From Pinguiococcus pyrenoidosus (taxonomy: Eukaryota > Sar > Pinguiophyceae > Pinguiochrysidales > Pinguiochrysidaceae), in contig JAAMXY010000259.1 of the NCBI GenBank assembly GCA_019677205.1, forward strand, positions 1-62,155: a stretch of DNA of 62,155 nt, in the 5' to 3' direction. Below, piece after piece: positions 9,556 to 22,328 of this stretch; position 1 is the first letter of the stretch, and each line of letters opens with the position of its first letter. The translations under genes and the position numbers were made by a program. Below the pieces are notes generated by a model. That model worked only from the letters and a program-made list of their open reading frames with translations, was not told where the DNA came from and did no database searches.

Positions 9556-11526
9556 ATGTCTCGTGTGACCGAGGCCAGTGGCCTGCTGAACAGCGCGCCT
9601 CCGGCGCCGCGGCGGCCCGTGCGCCTGCTGTCGCATTCGTTCATCAACAGCGTGTTCCTGGCGGCCGTGGCCGTGGTGCTCGTGACGCTGGACATGTCTA
9701 ACGAGAGTCGCGTGCGCTCGCTGGAGAAGCGCGTGGAGAGTCTGGAGGCCACGATCGACAGCAGCGCGTCGCGCGCAGATGCGCTGCAGCACATCATCGA
9801 TTCCCTGCTCGCGACGGATTCGGACGCCAAAGCGCGCGAACTGGCGCTCTCGCAGCGCGTGGACGCCGCCACGGACGAGATGCAGCGCACGGTGCAGTAC
9901 GTGCACGGGCGCCTGGACAACATGACCACCAACACCGACCTGCAGCACGATGTGCAGGCGCTGCGGACAGATATGCAGAGCACGCAGGCCTACGTGCTGC
10001 AGTCCCTGGACGCCAAGGAGGGCGAGATCAACGCCAACATGCAGCAGGCGCGCGAGAACTTTGAGCAGGTGCTGAACGAGACGGTGCAGAGCTCCGCGCG
10101 GGAGATGGAGGCGTACAAGCAGTCGTTCCGCGACTACGGCGATGCGCTCAAGACCAGCTTGGACGCCGGCTTCCAGCAGCAGAAGGACGAGCTCAGTCGG
10201 TTCCACGAGGAGGTCACGTCGCTGGAGACGGGCCTGGACGAGTACCGGACCACCACGGATGCGCAGTTCAAGGTGGAGCACTCGATCATCGCCGACTGGA
10301 TCGCCGGGACCTTCACCATCCTGGCCTTCCTCATCAGCATGCGCCACGTCTACGGCCACACGAGCCACTTCAGCAAGCCGGAGATCCAGCGGAAGATCCT
10401 GGCCATCCTGTGGATGGTGCCCATCTACGGCGTCACCAGCTGGCTCAGCCTGGTGGTGGGCAGCTCCGCGCCGCGGGACGTGCGGCCGTCGCTGGCGCTG
10501 ATTCGGGACTTCTACGAGGCCTACTGCATCTACATGTTCTTGGCGCTGATGGTCTCGATCCTGGGCGAGGGCGATGTGCAGAAATGCATCAAGGCGCTGC
10601 CGCCGCACCTGGACACGCCCTTCATCTGCTGCATCCCGAGCTGCATCCTCCCGTGCGGGCGCACGCGGGCGTCGGCGCGCTCCTTCCTGTGGCAGTGCCA
10701 GGTGGCCGTGATCCAGTTCGTCGTGCTCAAGCCGCTGCTGTCGCTGGTCCGCTTCAGCCTGGACCACTTCACGCTGCCCACGCCGCGGGTGTGGTACGAC
10801 ATCTACAACTACGAGCTGTACACCACGATCCTTTTGAACCTCAGCGTCGCGACCGCCTTCTACGGCCTCATCTGCTTTTACCACGCGACGCAGAAGCAGT
10901 TGGCGCTGTACCGGCCCTGGCCGAAGTTCCTGTGCATCAAGGGCGTGGTCTTTGTCACCTTCTGGCAGAACATGACCATCAACGTCCTGCTGTACATTGG
11001 CTACTCGGGCATCACGAACGAGATGGTCGCCGAGAACATCCAGAACTTCTTGATCTGCGTCGAGATGTTCATCGCCGCGACGATGCACACCTACACCTTC
11101 GGCTACCAGGAGTGGCAGCCGGGCTACGTGCCTCCCACGAACGTGGCGGACATGTCCGACAACTTCGCAGCAAGAGACTTTTTGAGAGATTTCCGATGGG
11201 TGCTGAAGCCCGGGGGCAATGCCGTCTTGACGCCCACGCCGGAGCGCCGTCCCAGAACGGGAGGCCTAGAGGACGAGGCCACTCCGCTGCTGCTGCAGAT
11301 GGAGAGGCGTGAAGACGACCTAGGGGAAGGGGGCCGGGAACTAGACGGGGCAGCGGCGGCCGAGGGGGACGAGGAGTCGTTGAACGTGCTGAGCCTTGCA
11401 GATCAGCCGACCGGCGCCGCGGCCGACCCGAGGTCACTTTCCTTGCGGCCCCCGGGATCAGACGGCAAGACGGAGGAGCCCGAAGAGGAGCAGAAGGCGC
11501 AGACGCCGCTGGGTTTGATGCCGTAG
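9556..11526 (+). CDS. TMEM184/OSTalpha-type membrane protein with coiled-coil N-terminus
   Basis: Member of the Solute_trans_a family (TMEM184, plant LAZ1, organic solute transporter alpha), seven-helix proteins of endomembranes. A single exon encodes 656 residues. A hydrophobic segment near residues 28-46 (FINSVFLAAVAVVLVTL) is followed by about 190 residues of heptad-rich coiled coil (VRSLEKRVESLEATID and on). Then comes the family core from about 245: IADWIAGTFTILAFLISMRHVYGH, KILAILWMVPIYGVTSW, FYEAYCIYMFLALM, the CCIP/LPCG cysteine motif, FVVLKPLLSLV, and FCLIKG-like PKFLCIKGVVFVTFWQN. The C-terminal 120 residues are acidic and disordered. Family members normally begin close to the first core helix, so the signal-anchor plus coiled coil is an unusual extension. 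It is convergent with the ELMO gene. Confidence 0.88.
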   Translation: MSRVTEASGLLNSAPPAPRRPVRLLSHSFINSVFLAAVAVVLVTLDMSNESRVRSLEKRVESLEATIDSSASRADALQHIIDSLLATDSDAKARELALSQRVDAATDEMQRTVQYVHGRLDNMTTNTDLQHDVQALRTDMQSTQAYVLQSLDAKEGEINANMQQARENFEQVLNETVQSSAREMEAYKQSFRDYGDALKTSLDAGFQQQKDELSRFHEEVTSLETGLDEYRTTTDAQFKVEHSIIADWIAGTFTILAFLISMRHVYGHTSHFSKPEIQRKILAILWMVPIYGVTSWLSLVVGSSAPRDVRPSLALIRDFYEAYCIYMFLALMVSILGEGDVQKCIKALPPHLDTPFICCIPSCILPCGRTRASARSFLWQCQVAVIQFVVLKPLLSLVRFSLDHFTLPTPRVWYDIYNYELYTTILLNLSVATAFYGLICFYHATQKQLALYRPWPKFLCIKGVVFVTFWQNMTINVLLYIGYSGITNEMVAENIQNFLICVEMFIAATMHTYTFGYQEWQPGYVPPTNVADMSDNFAARDFLRDFRWVLKPGGNAVLTPTPERRPRTGGLEDEATPLLLQMERREDDLGEGGRELDGAAAAEGDEESLNVLSLADQPTGAAADPRSLSLRPPGSDGKTEEPEEEQKAQTPLGLMP

Positions 11527-11656
11527 GATTGCGCTGTAGATTAAGACGGGCCAAGTTTTGTGAGACATCTTCGTACGGGTTGTAAAAGCACGTTTCTTGC
11601 GCAAGGGGGGGCTTTATCTCCCGTTGCTCTCGTTTATCCTGTATGAGATCCTCTAA

Positions 11657-12817
11657 TCACAGCGAGCGCCGAGCCTCCGGGGCCTGCGTCTTCACCTCGC
11701 CATGTTCGTCGTTGTCGTCCATTCTCTCTCTAGCACTCGCCCGGTCGGTGAGATCCCTCGTCAATGCATTTGTGAGCTCCTCAAGGACCGCGGGAAACTC
11801 GAAGTATCGCGCCGATCGGAGGAACCAGATCTCGTTGAAGCGCCGGAAAGCCATGCAAAACACGTCGCGAAGCTGTTGCAGAAGTGAGGAAAAGAGACGC
11901 GAAGAGGAGACGGGAGAACAGGAAAGCAGAGGGCAGGTGTGTCAGCTTCACCAGAACATGCGAGCTCTCCACGGAGAAGTAGGATGGACGCGCGCGCGCA
12001 CCTGCGGATTCTCCACGGCGCCGGCGGTCCCGATTCTCTCGTTGGAGTTCCCCTGATCGTCCTCAGGCGGGAGCAGCACCGCCCAGTACGGCTCCAATGA
12101 CGTGCGGATCTCTTCTGTTGACGCGGCCAGTACCGCCCCCCCGCGCATCGGCTTGGCAATCCGCAAGGCCTTGGCGACGCAGTGCGTGATTGCGATGGCG
12201 CCGGCCGCCCACGGGTACGTGGGCGGTCCCTGCGGCCCCAAGCTGCTGTCGTCCCTCTCCGCGTTGCGATGCTGCGCCGTCATGGCCGCCACGTCCGAGG
12301 GATACCTCTCCACGAAGTACACCAAGTTCATGAGCGCCAAAAGCCCGCCGCCACGGATGTCCGTGCCGGGATCCCGGCCTTGGAAGCCCATGTCCGTCCA
12401 ATGCTCGCTGGGAATCGCAAAGCTCGGCACTGCCAGGTTGTTGCTGCGGTGCCAGCCGACCCACAGACGCTTCCAAAGCTCTTCGTGGTCCTCTCGGTGC
12501 ACAGGAGTGGACAGCAAGGCCCTCTCCAGCAGCAGAACGTCAAGTTCTTGCTCCGTGGGGGCTCTGGGGGCCAGATTCCGCGCTTGTCGGAGGCCCAGCC
12601 GCTCCGCCACGGTGCCCAGAGGTGTCTTCTGCATACAGACCTCCAGTGCAGCCAGGAAAAAGGTCAGAAAGTCCTCCGCAAGGCCGCGCCAGTCCACTTC
12701 CTGCAGCTGTATGATGGCGGAATTGCGTTCTGGGGCCTCTGCCACCCGAGGCTCCTCCGGCGAAGCCGCGTTCGACGCCGTTCGGCGCCGCTGCCGCAAG
12801 CCTGTGCCACTGGACAT
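11657..12817 (-). CDS. ELMO/CED-12 domain protein
   Basis: ELMO-domain proteins act as GAPs for Arf-family GTPases (ELMOD type) or in Rac activation. Exon 1 runs 12817-12002 and exon 2 11872-11657. They are joined across a 129-bp intron (donor GTGCGC, acceptor CTTCTGCAACAG) in phase 0, giving 343 residues. The ELMO core is clear: LWVGWHRSNN, HWTDMGFQGRDPGTDIRGGGLLALMNLVYFVERYP in exon 1, and FCMAFRRFNEIWFLRSARYFEFPAVLEEL in exon 2. Reading through the intron would give an unrelated basic tail. The ATG at 12817 (MSSGTGLRQRRR) is the first Met in frame. No PH or DOCK-binding region is seen, so an ELMOD-like Arf regulator is more likely than a full ELMO1 type. Confidence 0.85.
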
Positions 12818-13237
12818 GGTATCCGCACGCCTCACCGTTCAAAATCCGGTTCTCGACGTCAGATCTGGCGCGAAAAACTGCACAGAATCGTTGTGCAGCC
12901 ATGTTAAAGCTGCTTGAAAGGTTTTGGCCTGTGATCCAATGAATGTGGAAATCAGTTCTTCGAACTTGTTATACGCATATCAAATGGCGAAATTAAGCAG
13001 AAGACGAAGAGAGAACGTCGGCAATCCATCTGTCCCGCCGCCTCTGAACAGCTTAATGAGCTCTGCGCCTCCGTCGCGCCTCTCAGCCCACTTCGCTTCC
13101 TCCAGCTGTCCTCCGCCCCTTTCTCGCGCTCTGCGCGGACGCGACTGGCCAGGAAGTGGTACTCGAGAGGGGAAGGCGGGCCCGAGACCGCTCCGTATCT
13201 GTCCGCGCGCGGGCGGCGACCTAGCGATTCCGGCGGC
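12818..13237. promoter_or_regulatory. Divergent intergenic region, ELMO gene / giant sacsin gene
   Basis: 420 bp between divergent starts. A CCAAT box occurs near 12934, and a short AT-rich patch (GTTATACGCATATCAAATGG) near 12966-12985. Nothing else stands out. Confidence 0.4.
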
Positions 13238-16200
13238 ATGGCGTCCTTTGGAGACGACTTCGGACAGAAGATCGACCTGTGCGTCCGCATTCGCGAGATT
13301 CTGAGGAACTATCCGGAAGGCACGTCGATTTTGAAGGAGATCCTGCAGAACGCCGACGACGCGGGCGCGCACGCGGTGAAATTCTGCCTGGACAAGCGGC
13401 GTCATGGCACCGCCACGCTGGCGCAGCCGAGCGTGGCGGGCCTCCAGGGTGCTGCGCTGCTCGCGTACAACTCCGCGATGTTCACGGAGAGGGACTTCCA
13501 GAGCATTCAGCGCATTGGGGACTCTCTCAAGAAGTCCACGACGGGCAAAAACACCAAGACGGGCCGCTTTGGAGTGGGCTTCAACAGCGTATACCACCTC
13601 ACCGAGACGCCGATGTTCGTGAGTGCGCGGCGCGTGGTCATGTTCGACCCGCAGGCCAAGTTCCTGCCCGGCATTGACCCCACCAACCCGGGGAAAAGCC
13701 TGGACGTTGAGCGCCATGCCGAGGTCATCGCGCGTTTCGAGGACCAGTTCGCGCCGCTGCGCGCCTTTGGAGCCGACTTGAGATCGGAGTTCCAGGGGAC
13801 GCTCTTCCGCTATCCTCTCCGCACGGCGCAGCAGGCGGCCGAAAGCCGGCTGTCGCGCCAGGCGCACGATGAAGACTCCATGAAGGCGCTGCTGGTGCAG
13901 ATGGGCCGCGAGGCGGCCAGCATGCTGCTTTTCCTGAAGCATGTGGAGACGGTCGAGGTCTGGGAATGGAGTCGCGACGGCTTGGAGCCCGAGTGCCTCT
14001 ACCAGACGCGCATCCGGAACGCCACGCCGAGACTGCGGTCCTATCGGTCCTTCGCCATGGACGCCATTGCCATGACCAAGGCAGAACCGGGCTTGGGCGC
14101 GACCCTCGATGGGAGCGCGACCTCGGACTTTGTCTTCGAGGTTGCGTCGTCGCCGCCGGGGGCGGAAGATGCCATCACCGAGAAATGGGTGGTCTGCAAT
14201 CAGCTCGGCGGCGGGAAGGCAAGTGCGCTTTCCGCCGATCCGGACCTCGAGCACATGAAGCTCGTGCCGTGGGCCGGCGTCGCCGCGCGCGTCGGCGTTC
14301 ATCTGCCCAGCAGCGAGCGAGATTGGCTTGAGCTCTGGAAGCCGGCAGATGCCGGAAGAGTCGCGGTGGATGGCAAGGCGTACTGCTTCCTCCCGCTGCC
14401 GGTGGGCACGAGCTTCCCCGTGCACATCAACGGGTACTTCGAGCTGAGCAGCAATCGCCGCGACATATGGCATGGGGACGACATGGCAGGAGATGGCCAC
14501 GTCCGAGCGGCATGGAACGAGGCGCTGCTCAGGGACATCATCGGTCCCTGCTATGCGCGGCTCTTGGCCACTTGCGCAAGATCTCGGGACTTTGGGACGG
14601 GCTACGGCGTCCTCGAGGGCGCCGAAGAGCAGCACTTCACCTTCGAGCACTACTTCCTGCATCTCCTCCCGAAGCAACGCAACGTATACGGCCGGCCGTG
14701 GGCAGTGCTGTACGAAAGCTTCTGGCGCACCGCCGCGAAGATGGAGGTCCTGTTCACCCCTTGCCGTCGCGGCTCGTGGATTCCTCCGGAGAGGGCCGTC
14801 GTGCTGCCTGCTCAGCCTGCTGCTGAACGCAGTGATTCGGTCACTGCCGAAATCGAGGCCGAGGTCATGGCAACGCTCATCAAGGCCGACGTGTCGGCGG
14901 TCCCCATGGATCGGAGCTTCCGAGAAGCGCTGCTGGATGCGGGGATCGGCGTTCGGATTGCCGATCCCGCGTTCCTTCGGCACATTCTCGCAGATCGAGG
15001 GGCTTGCCTGGGACGGCACAAGCCCGGTGGCCGCGAAGTGGTGTTCGAAACCATGGACCAAGCCTTGTGCCTCCTGGAGTACTGTGCGGGGGGGCTGGAC
15101 GACAAGTCCCTCCACCGTTTGCACGGCCTTCCGCTCGTTCCCACTGGTGCCGACACACTCGGGCGCTTCGTCTGTCTGCAGGGCAGAAAGGCCGACGTGT
15201 TGGCGACGCTGCGATCCATGAAGTTTCCCCCGGATCTTTGCTTGGCCTCCGTGGAGGCGCAGGACGCAGATCGGGTGGACCTCGAGGCCAGCGTCGCTTG
15301 GATAGTGGAAAGAACCTCCGGCGGCCCGAGAGCCGCTCGGCCCGTGTCGCATGAGGTGGGACCTTTCTACCTTTGCGATGAAGAGGCCGCCGACCTTCTC
15401 GCGGGCGCTTCGAGGTACATCGTACCCCAAGCGAAGCTTCCGGCGCGCATCGCCGCAATTCTTGCCAGGAAAGCCATGCGCCGCGCGGTGCACAACGTCT
15501 TTGACTGCGCTGGCGAGAATTTTGCCGATGCCATAAGCTTCGCCTTGCCCACGGCCTGGCGCAACGAGGAAGTGGTGGCGTACGACGGCACGCCCGAGGA
15601 CGCATGGTTTGCGTCTCTGTGGCGGTACCTCAATGCGCACCCAGACTTGATAGGACACATGCCAAGCGCTGGCCCGATCGTCAGGGCGTCGGCGATGGCG
15701 GCGCATGGCAAAGCAGGCCCGACGCCTCGGTTGGAGCAGCAGGTGGCCCAGCTAAGCCCGGGGACGGCTGTGGTGGACACGAGGTCGATCCCAGAAGAGG
15801 TAGTGCGCTTCCTCTACGCTGCTGGGGTGCGGACGTTGGACGAGAGCGTAGTAGATCTCTCCACGGCTCCTGCTCAGATCTGGCAGTACTTGCATGAGGG
15901 GACGCTGGACGGTGTGCTGCGGGCAGTCGCCGTATCCTTCCGAGCTGCGAAGGATTCCTCCGAGCTCATTCGGCACCTCCAGACCCTCCCGGCCGAGGTC
16001 AAGGACGAGTTCAGGGACTGGATCATTCAGAAAAGCGCCATGATCGGCGGCGCAGCCGGGAGAGGCGTAATGCAGGACGAGAATCGCAGGATACTACGCA
16101 TGCTGCCGATTTTCAGAGCTTACACACAGGGTGAGCCTGAACAAGACGCAGCCGAGAGCGGCAGTCCAGACAGCTCCGCCGCACAGCTCGAAGATCTTCC

Positions 16201-19200
16201 GCGGCCTCCGGTACAGCCTTGCCCTCCAGCAAGAACGCGGTTCGTGCGCCTGGATAGCCAGCCGTGGTGTCATTTGCTGCCGCCCACCCCGGCGTGGATC
16301 GAAGGGGCGCTGTTCGACGGCTTCTTGCGAGCCTCGTCAACATCAGAGGACCGGCTACTTCAGCTGCTCGGCTCGACGTCCAGGCCTCTGGTGGCTGCCT
16401 TCGTGGAGAACGTGCTGGGTCTGATCGTTCGCCAGAGGCTCAACCCGGCGACGCGAGACCGAGTCATGCTTCGGATGCTGAACCAGCTGCCCGACCTGCA
16501 CGAAAGCCACCCGCAGCTCCTGGACGCCGTGAGGCGGTCAAAGTGCATCCCTTCGGGAGACGACGGATCAGACACGCTCTACAGGCCATCGGAGCTGTTT
16601 GACCCGGCGGCGAAGCAACTTCAGGAGCTGCTTGGGAAGGAGCGCTTTCCAGCTGGACACTACCACGAGCCGCGGATCCTGCAGTCGTTGCGCTTGGTTG
16701 GCCTCCAGACTGACCTCAATTGGCACGCGATTCGCGAGATCGCACAGCTGCTCGACGCTTCAGCGGAGGCCATGCGCACGGCCAAGGAGCCCGACCAGGC
16801 AGACGCGGCCGCGAGCAGCCAGGCCGCTCCGGCTGACAATGGCGCGTCGCCCTATTCTGGGCTCTCTGCGTTCCACTCGTTGCTGAGCAAGCACGGCGCT
16901 GCCCTTCTTTTTGGAGAAAGCACCGACGGCGAGGGCGGCAGGAAAGGCGAGGGCGCCGCCGAGCAAGAGCCGGTGCTTCCACCAGAGCAGGCGATCGCCG
17001 TGGGGGGAAACCTCCTCCAGTACCTCGATGCGGACGCCGAGCGCCTCTTTTCGGTGTCTGAGAACGGTGGCGGTGGCGGTGACGGGAGCGGTGGCGCAAG
17101 GCTTGGAAGCTTTCTCATCTCCCTTGCCGGCTCCATCCTGGAAACGGCTGAGCAGAGGGAAGCACGAGTCCGAGAGGAGGAAGCCATCAAGAAGTCGAAG
17201 GAGACCGTCCGCCAGCTGCGATGGGTGCCCATCTTGCGCGATAATGACGAGGATGACGTGATGCTCCCCTTCCCCGCGGAGCGGCAGAAGAGTCCCTTCG
17301 AGCGGCCGGGAAGGCTGTGCACCGGCTCGGACGCCTATTTGTACTCCTATGCGTACGGCATCCTGAAGGTTTCCGTGGCCTCGCCGGCGCTCCGCGACTT
17401 CCTCGGCCTGTCGCGCTCGACAGAGGCTGGCCTGGTGGCCTTGCAGCTTTCGCAGCTATCCAAGCGCTACAAGGAGATCGTCTCGCAGCGCGGAGATGAT
17501 GCGGACCTCGTGACGAAGCTGAATCAGAACATTTCGAGCGTCGTCCCGCGGCTCTATCAGGTGCTGAACGCGGCCTTGAGCGAAGGGCCCGGGTCCGACG
17601 TTGGTGTGGATCGGCTGGAGAAGCAAGCCACTGAGCAGGAGATTCTGCACCATCTAGCAGACTGCGCGTGGGTCTGGGTCGGAAACGCCTTCGTCACGGT
17701 GAGCGAGGTGGCCTTCGCCGGGAATCCCAGTCCCGAGGCGGCGGAGTCCGCGGGGAAGCAAAGGGAGTACCTCTACACAGTGCCCGCAGATCTGGCCGTC
17801 TTTCGCAACTTGCTCTTGAAGATGGGAGTCCGCGCGCGCTTCGGCCCCTCCGACTACCTCCACGTACTTCAGAAGATGTTCCAGGAGGGCGGCGACCCCG
17901 AGCACAGCCAGAGGTCCAAGCCGCTGAGTGCGTACCAACTGAACCTGGCAATTCTGCTGGTGCAGATGCTCAGCGACGCAGGGGGCGAGGCCAAGGACTG
18001 GGTCATCTACTGCCCAGACCGCCAGTGCTCGTTGGTGGAGAACACCCTGCTGGTGTACGACGACTGCCCTTGGCTGCAACCCAGCCAGGGAGGAGGCGCC
18101 GCGGGGTCCCAGACGTCCCTCCTGTACGTCCACCCCAAGATCTCGAACAGCACCGCCGAGAAGATCGGCATTCGCAGCCTCCGGAGAACGCTGATTGCGA
18201 ATCGCGAAGACAGACTGGACTTCGGCCTCGACTCGAGCGCGATGGAGAGCTTCGGGCAGCAGGAGAGCATCACGAGGCGGCTTCGGCACATCTTGGAGAT
18301 GTACCCGGAGGGCGTTTCGATCTTCTCTGAGCTCGTGCAGAACGCAGATGATGCGGGTGCGTCGCGGGTGAGTATCATGTTCGACGAGAACGCGTATGGA
18401 TCCGGCTCCTTGCTGGGCCCCCGCATGGCAGATCTGCAGGGACCGGCGCTTTACGTGTTCAACGACGCGACGTTCACGAAGCGCGACTTCGTCAACCTCG
18501 CCAGGATCGGACAAGGGTCCAAGCTGGACAGGCTTCTGACCACGGGGCGATTCGGACTCGGCTTCAATGCCGTTTACCATTTCACGGACGTGCCCAGCAT
18601 TGTCTCCCACGACAGCGTGGTGTTCTTCGATCCCCATGTCAAGTTCGTCCCGGGCGCGACCCACTCCCAACCTGGCCTGAAGATTCGCTTCACGAATCCG
18701 AATCCGAGTCTCCCGTCGCAGTTCCCGGATCAATTCGCGCCCTTCATGCAGTACGGATGCGACCTTCAGAACGAGTTCCAGGGCACCCTGTTCCGCTTCC
18801 CCCTGAGAAGTGCTCTGCAGGCGAAGGAGAGCGAGATCAGCAGCGTCACCTATGATGCACGGGACGTCCGGAAGCTTCTGGAAAGCTTCCGCTCACAGTG
18901 CGCGGAGTTCCTTCTCTTCCTGAGGAACGTGAAGAGCATCGAAGTGGTCATCAGGCCAGAGGGCGAAGCCGCGGCGATCCCCTTGTTCAAGGCGGAGCTC
19001 CTCCGGGCCGAGCCGGGGCAAGTGCGCAGCACCACGGTCGCGGACTACATCCTCGGGCCGCCGCGGGCTCCTCTCTCGAAGGAGGCGTTCTACAGCAAGC
19101 TGAGACTTGAGAAGGAGAGCAGACTACCGTCGTCGACGCAGCTGCTTTACATACAGCGCACCGACTATGAGCCCGAAGCTTCTCGCCGAGTCCCAACCGC

Positions 19201-22200
19201 CGCGGCACAGGAAGGCCCTCAGCATGGAGCGGCAACGGACGACGGACGAGTGGAAGTTCCCCAGAGCGAGCCAAACGGAGAGGGGAACACGGTGTTGTCG
19301 ACATACATTGTCTCTCAGATGCTCGCCGGCGGAGCCGTGCGCGACATGGCCTGTGATCCGCAGCATCGGCACCTGAAGTTTATTCCATGGGCTGCGACGG
19401 CCGCACTCGTGGAACAGGACGGCTCGAGGGACATACGCCCGGTGTCCGGTCGCGCGTACTGCTTCCTTCCGCTGCCCGTCGTCACGAACCTCCCGGTGCA
19501 CATCAACGGCTACTTTGAGCTCAGCTCCAACAGAAGAGACATCTGGTATGGGGAGGATCTCTCGGGGGAGGGGCGCCGCAGGGCGGACTGGAACGAGCTG
19601 CTGCTGAAGGACGCGATTGGGCCGTGCTACGCGCGGCTCCTTGCCGGTGCGCTGAACTTCCTCGGACCGTGTGCAGCTTATCACCAGCTCTGGCCAGTGA
19701 CGGTGAAAGCGAAGGGGAGCGCTCCGCTGTGGGAAGTCCTGCGTGAAAGCGTGTTTGTCTCTGCCAGGCCCTTGCGCACCCTGTGGGGCGGCCGAGACGG
19801 CGAGGAAGGTCCCTGTCGGCCGGAGGAAGTGGTGGTCACGACCGAGTCAGACAACGCGTCAGGGGCGGGCACACAAGCGCCAGCTCAGCAGAGGTCTCAG
19901 CAGGTCGTGAACGAGTTCTTGGGCCGCGCTTTCGTGAAGTTGGCGCGCGTCCCGGCAGAACTGCGACAGGCCTTGGTGGAGACGCGGTGCTGCAGCGACG
20001 AGGCCAGCCCAGCCTTTGTGCGAAGGCTGCTGAGGAGCGAAGAGGACCATGAGTTGCGCAGAGACGAAGCGTTTTGCCTCCTGGCATTCTGCACGTCGGA
20101 CCTGAACATCCGATTGGAGGCACCCGCTGCAAAAGACACGGCTGCGCTGTCTGGTCGCATGCATCGCGACGAAGACAAGGGGGTCGCCGAGCTTTTTGGG
20201 ATCCCGTTGGTGCCGCTGGCGAACGGTGGCCTCGGAAAATTCATTCAAGTCGATCGCCGAGGCACCGTCGAAGCCGGCACCAAGCTGAAGTACATCATGG
20301 AACCTCGGGAGTGGCGGCTCTTCAGAGAGGCCTCTGCTCATGTCGTTGATACCGAGGACTACGTTCCTTTCGCGTTGGATTCAAAGGTGAAGGAGGCGGT
20401 GAAAAGCATCCTGACTAGTGAGCAGGTTCTTGCGGAGACGAACGTGACGCGATTCTCGATGCACTACGTGCCAGAGCTTCTAAGAGAGCTCTTTCCGGTT
20501 CAGTACGTTGGAAGCGAAATCGACTGGGATCCGGACCTGAACGTGCTAGGACTGTCCGACGCCCCGCAGCACACGCGCGAGGACCTCTCCGCAGAGGAGC
20601 TCTGGTTCAGAGAGTTCTGGAGCTTCTGCCTCGACTCCGCCAACCGAGACCATCTGGACGTGCTCGTTTCCTCGAGGTGGGCGGTCCTGCCTGCCTACTA
20701 CGCGGTCGACGAAGAGGATCTCGCCGACCGCGTCTTGCTTCCGGTTGCAGCTCAGATGCGCTGCGTCTATCCGTACGATAAATCGTCGAGGGTCTACCTG
20801 AATGCTTGTGTGACCAAGTTGCTGAGCACGCTGCGCATTCCCTTGCTTGACGTCGGCCTGCTGCAAGGGCTTGCCTTGGATTCCTGTATCAGCGATCGGG
20901 TGTATGACGGAAGCCCCGTTGGCGTCATCCACGCCCTTCAAGGCTGCTTCGGCACCGCACTGAAAGGAGGAGATGAAGGGGAGAAGGACGGCGCAAGGTT
21001 TGATGAGGACCTCGCCGGGCGCCTGACGCAGCTGCTCGCGGAGCTCTCTCCCGAGGAGCGAGACGGCATCCGCAGGTTCTTCGTCCAGGGCATCCGCAGC
21101 TCAAAGGCGACGAGCTCGCCCCGCTCGGCGGCATGCGCAGCGGTGCTGTCTTCTTTGCCGGTTTACTGCTACCACGAAGCTAGCGGCAATCGCCGGTACG
21201 CGGCGCTCCAGGCGGATTCGTTCCTAAGTCCCCGGGGGGTGCCTGTTGATGCGCTGCCAGGAAACTTCCTAGTTGCTGAAGGGAAGGAGTACGAAGAGTT
21301 CCTAGCTCACTTTGGCATTGTCGTCAAGACCGCCGTGGACGTTTACACAGATCACGTGTTGCCAAGCTTCTCCAGCCTGGACAAGGCGACGCGCGATCTG
21401 GTCATGGCGAAAGTGGTTGACGAGTTGCCGGCCTTTACTCTGAGCTCCGAGTCGAAGACGCTTGCGCTCAAAGAAACGTTGCGAAGCACGGCTGTCATTC
21501 CGAACTCGCAAGATCAGCTCCGGAAGCCGTCCGAATTGTTTGACCCGGAAGTTCCCGAGCTCCTCGCCCTGCTTGGGGAAGACTGCTTTCCTTCGCGGAA
21601 GTTCTCCAGAGGCTCGACGCTGCAAGTCTTGAGGGATCTGGGGCTTCAGCAGACGCTGACGCCCGCCGCGGTGCTTGCCGCGGCGAGGAGTATTGAGGAC
21701 GAGGTGCATCGAGCAGCCGAAGAGGATCTGAGCGACGTCAAATGCGGCAGAATGCTGCAAAACGTCGAGCGCCGTGCAAATGAGCTCTTCCGTTTCCTGG
21801 ATCGTCAGACTACCACCGACGGCGTTGGCAGCCAGACTGCCGACGAAGGTGGGTTCTGGGAAAGGCTCGGTGAGATTGCGTGGGTACCCGTCCATGGGCG
21901 GATTCCTCCTGCAAGATACCTGCCGTGGCCGGACGTCGAGACGCTTTCGAAAGACGCCTGTCACGTCGTGGCTGCTCCCAATCGTGCCAGGCCCCCGGAT
22001 GACATGTGGCTGTGCTCCAGGACGCTCAAGGTCACAAGGGTCGACCCGCACAGCGATATCCTCCGACAAAAGCTCGGATGGGACGCCCACGTGCCGCCAT
22101 CGGTGCTGGCTCAGCAGCTAATAGGTCTCAGCGAAGCCATGGAGAAGCTGGCGGGAGACCCGCACGGCGTCCTGCGGAATACGCTCCTGGATGTCGTGCC

Positions 22201-22292
22201 CAGAATTTATCACCAGCTTCAGGCGCAACTAGCGCCCGACGACGACGAGGACAAGGAACAAGCCGAGGAACAAGCCGAGGAACAAGCTGAGC

Positions 22293-22328
<36 letters not shown>

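Noticed and set aside
12980-15706. Open frame of 908 codons on the - strand at the sacsin 5' end
   Set aside because: Composition typical of an antisense shadow; the + strand has the sacsin GHKL motifs.
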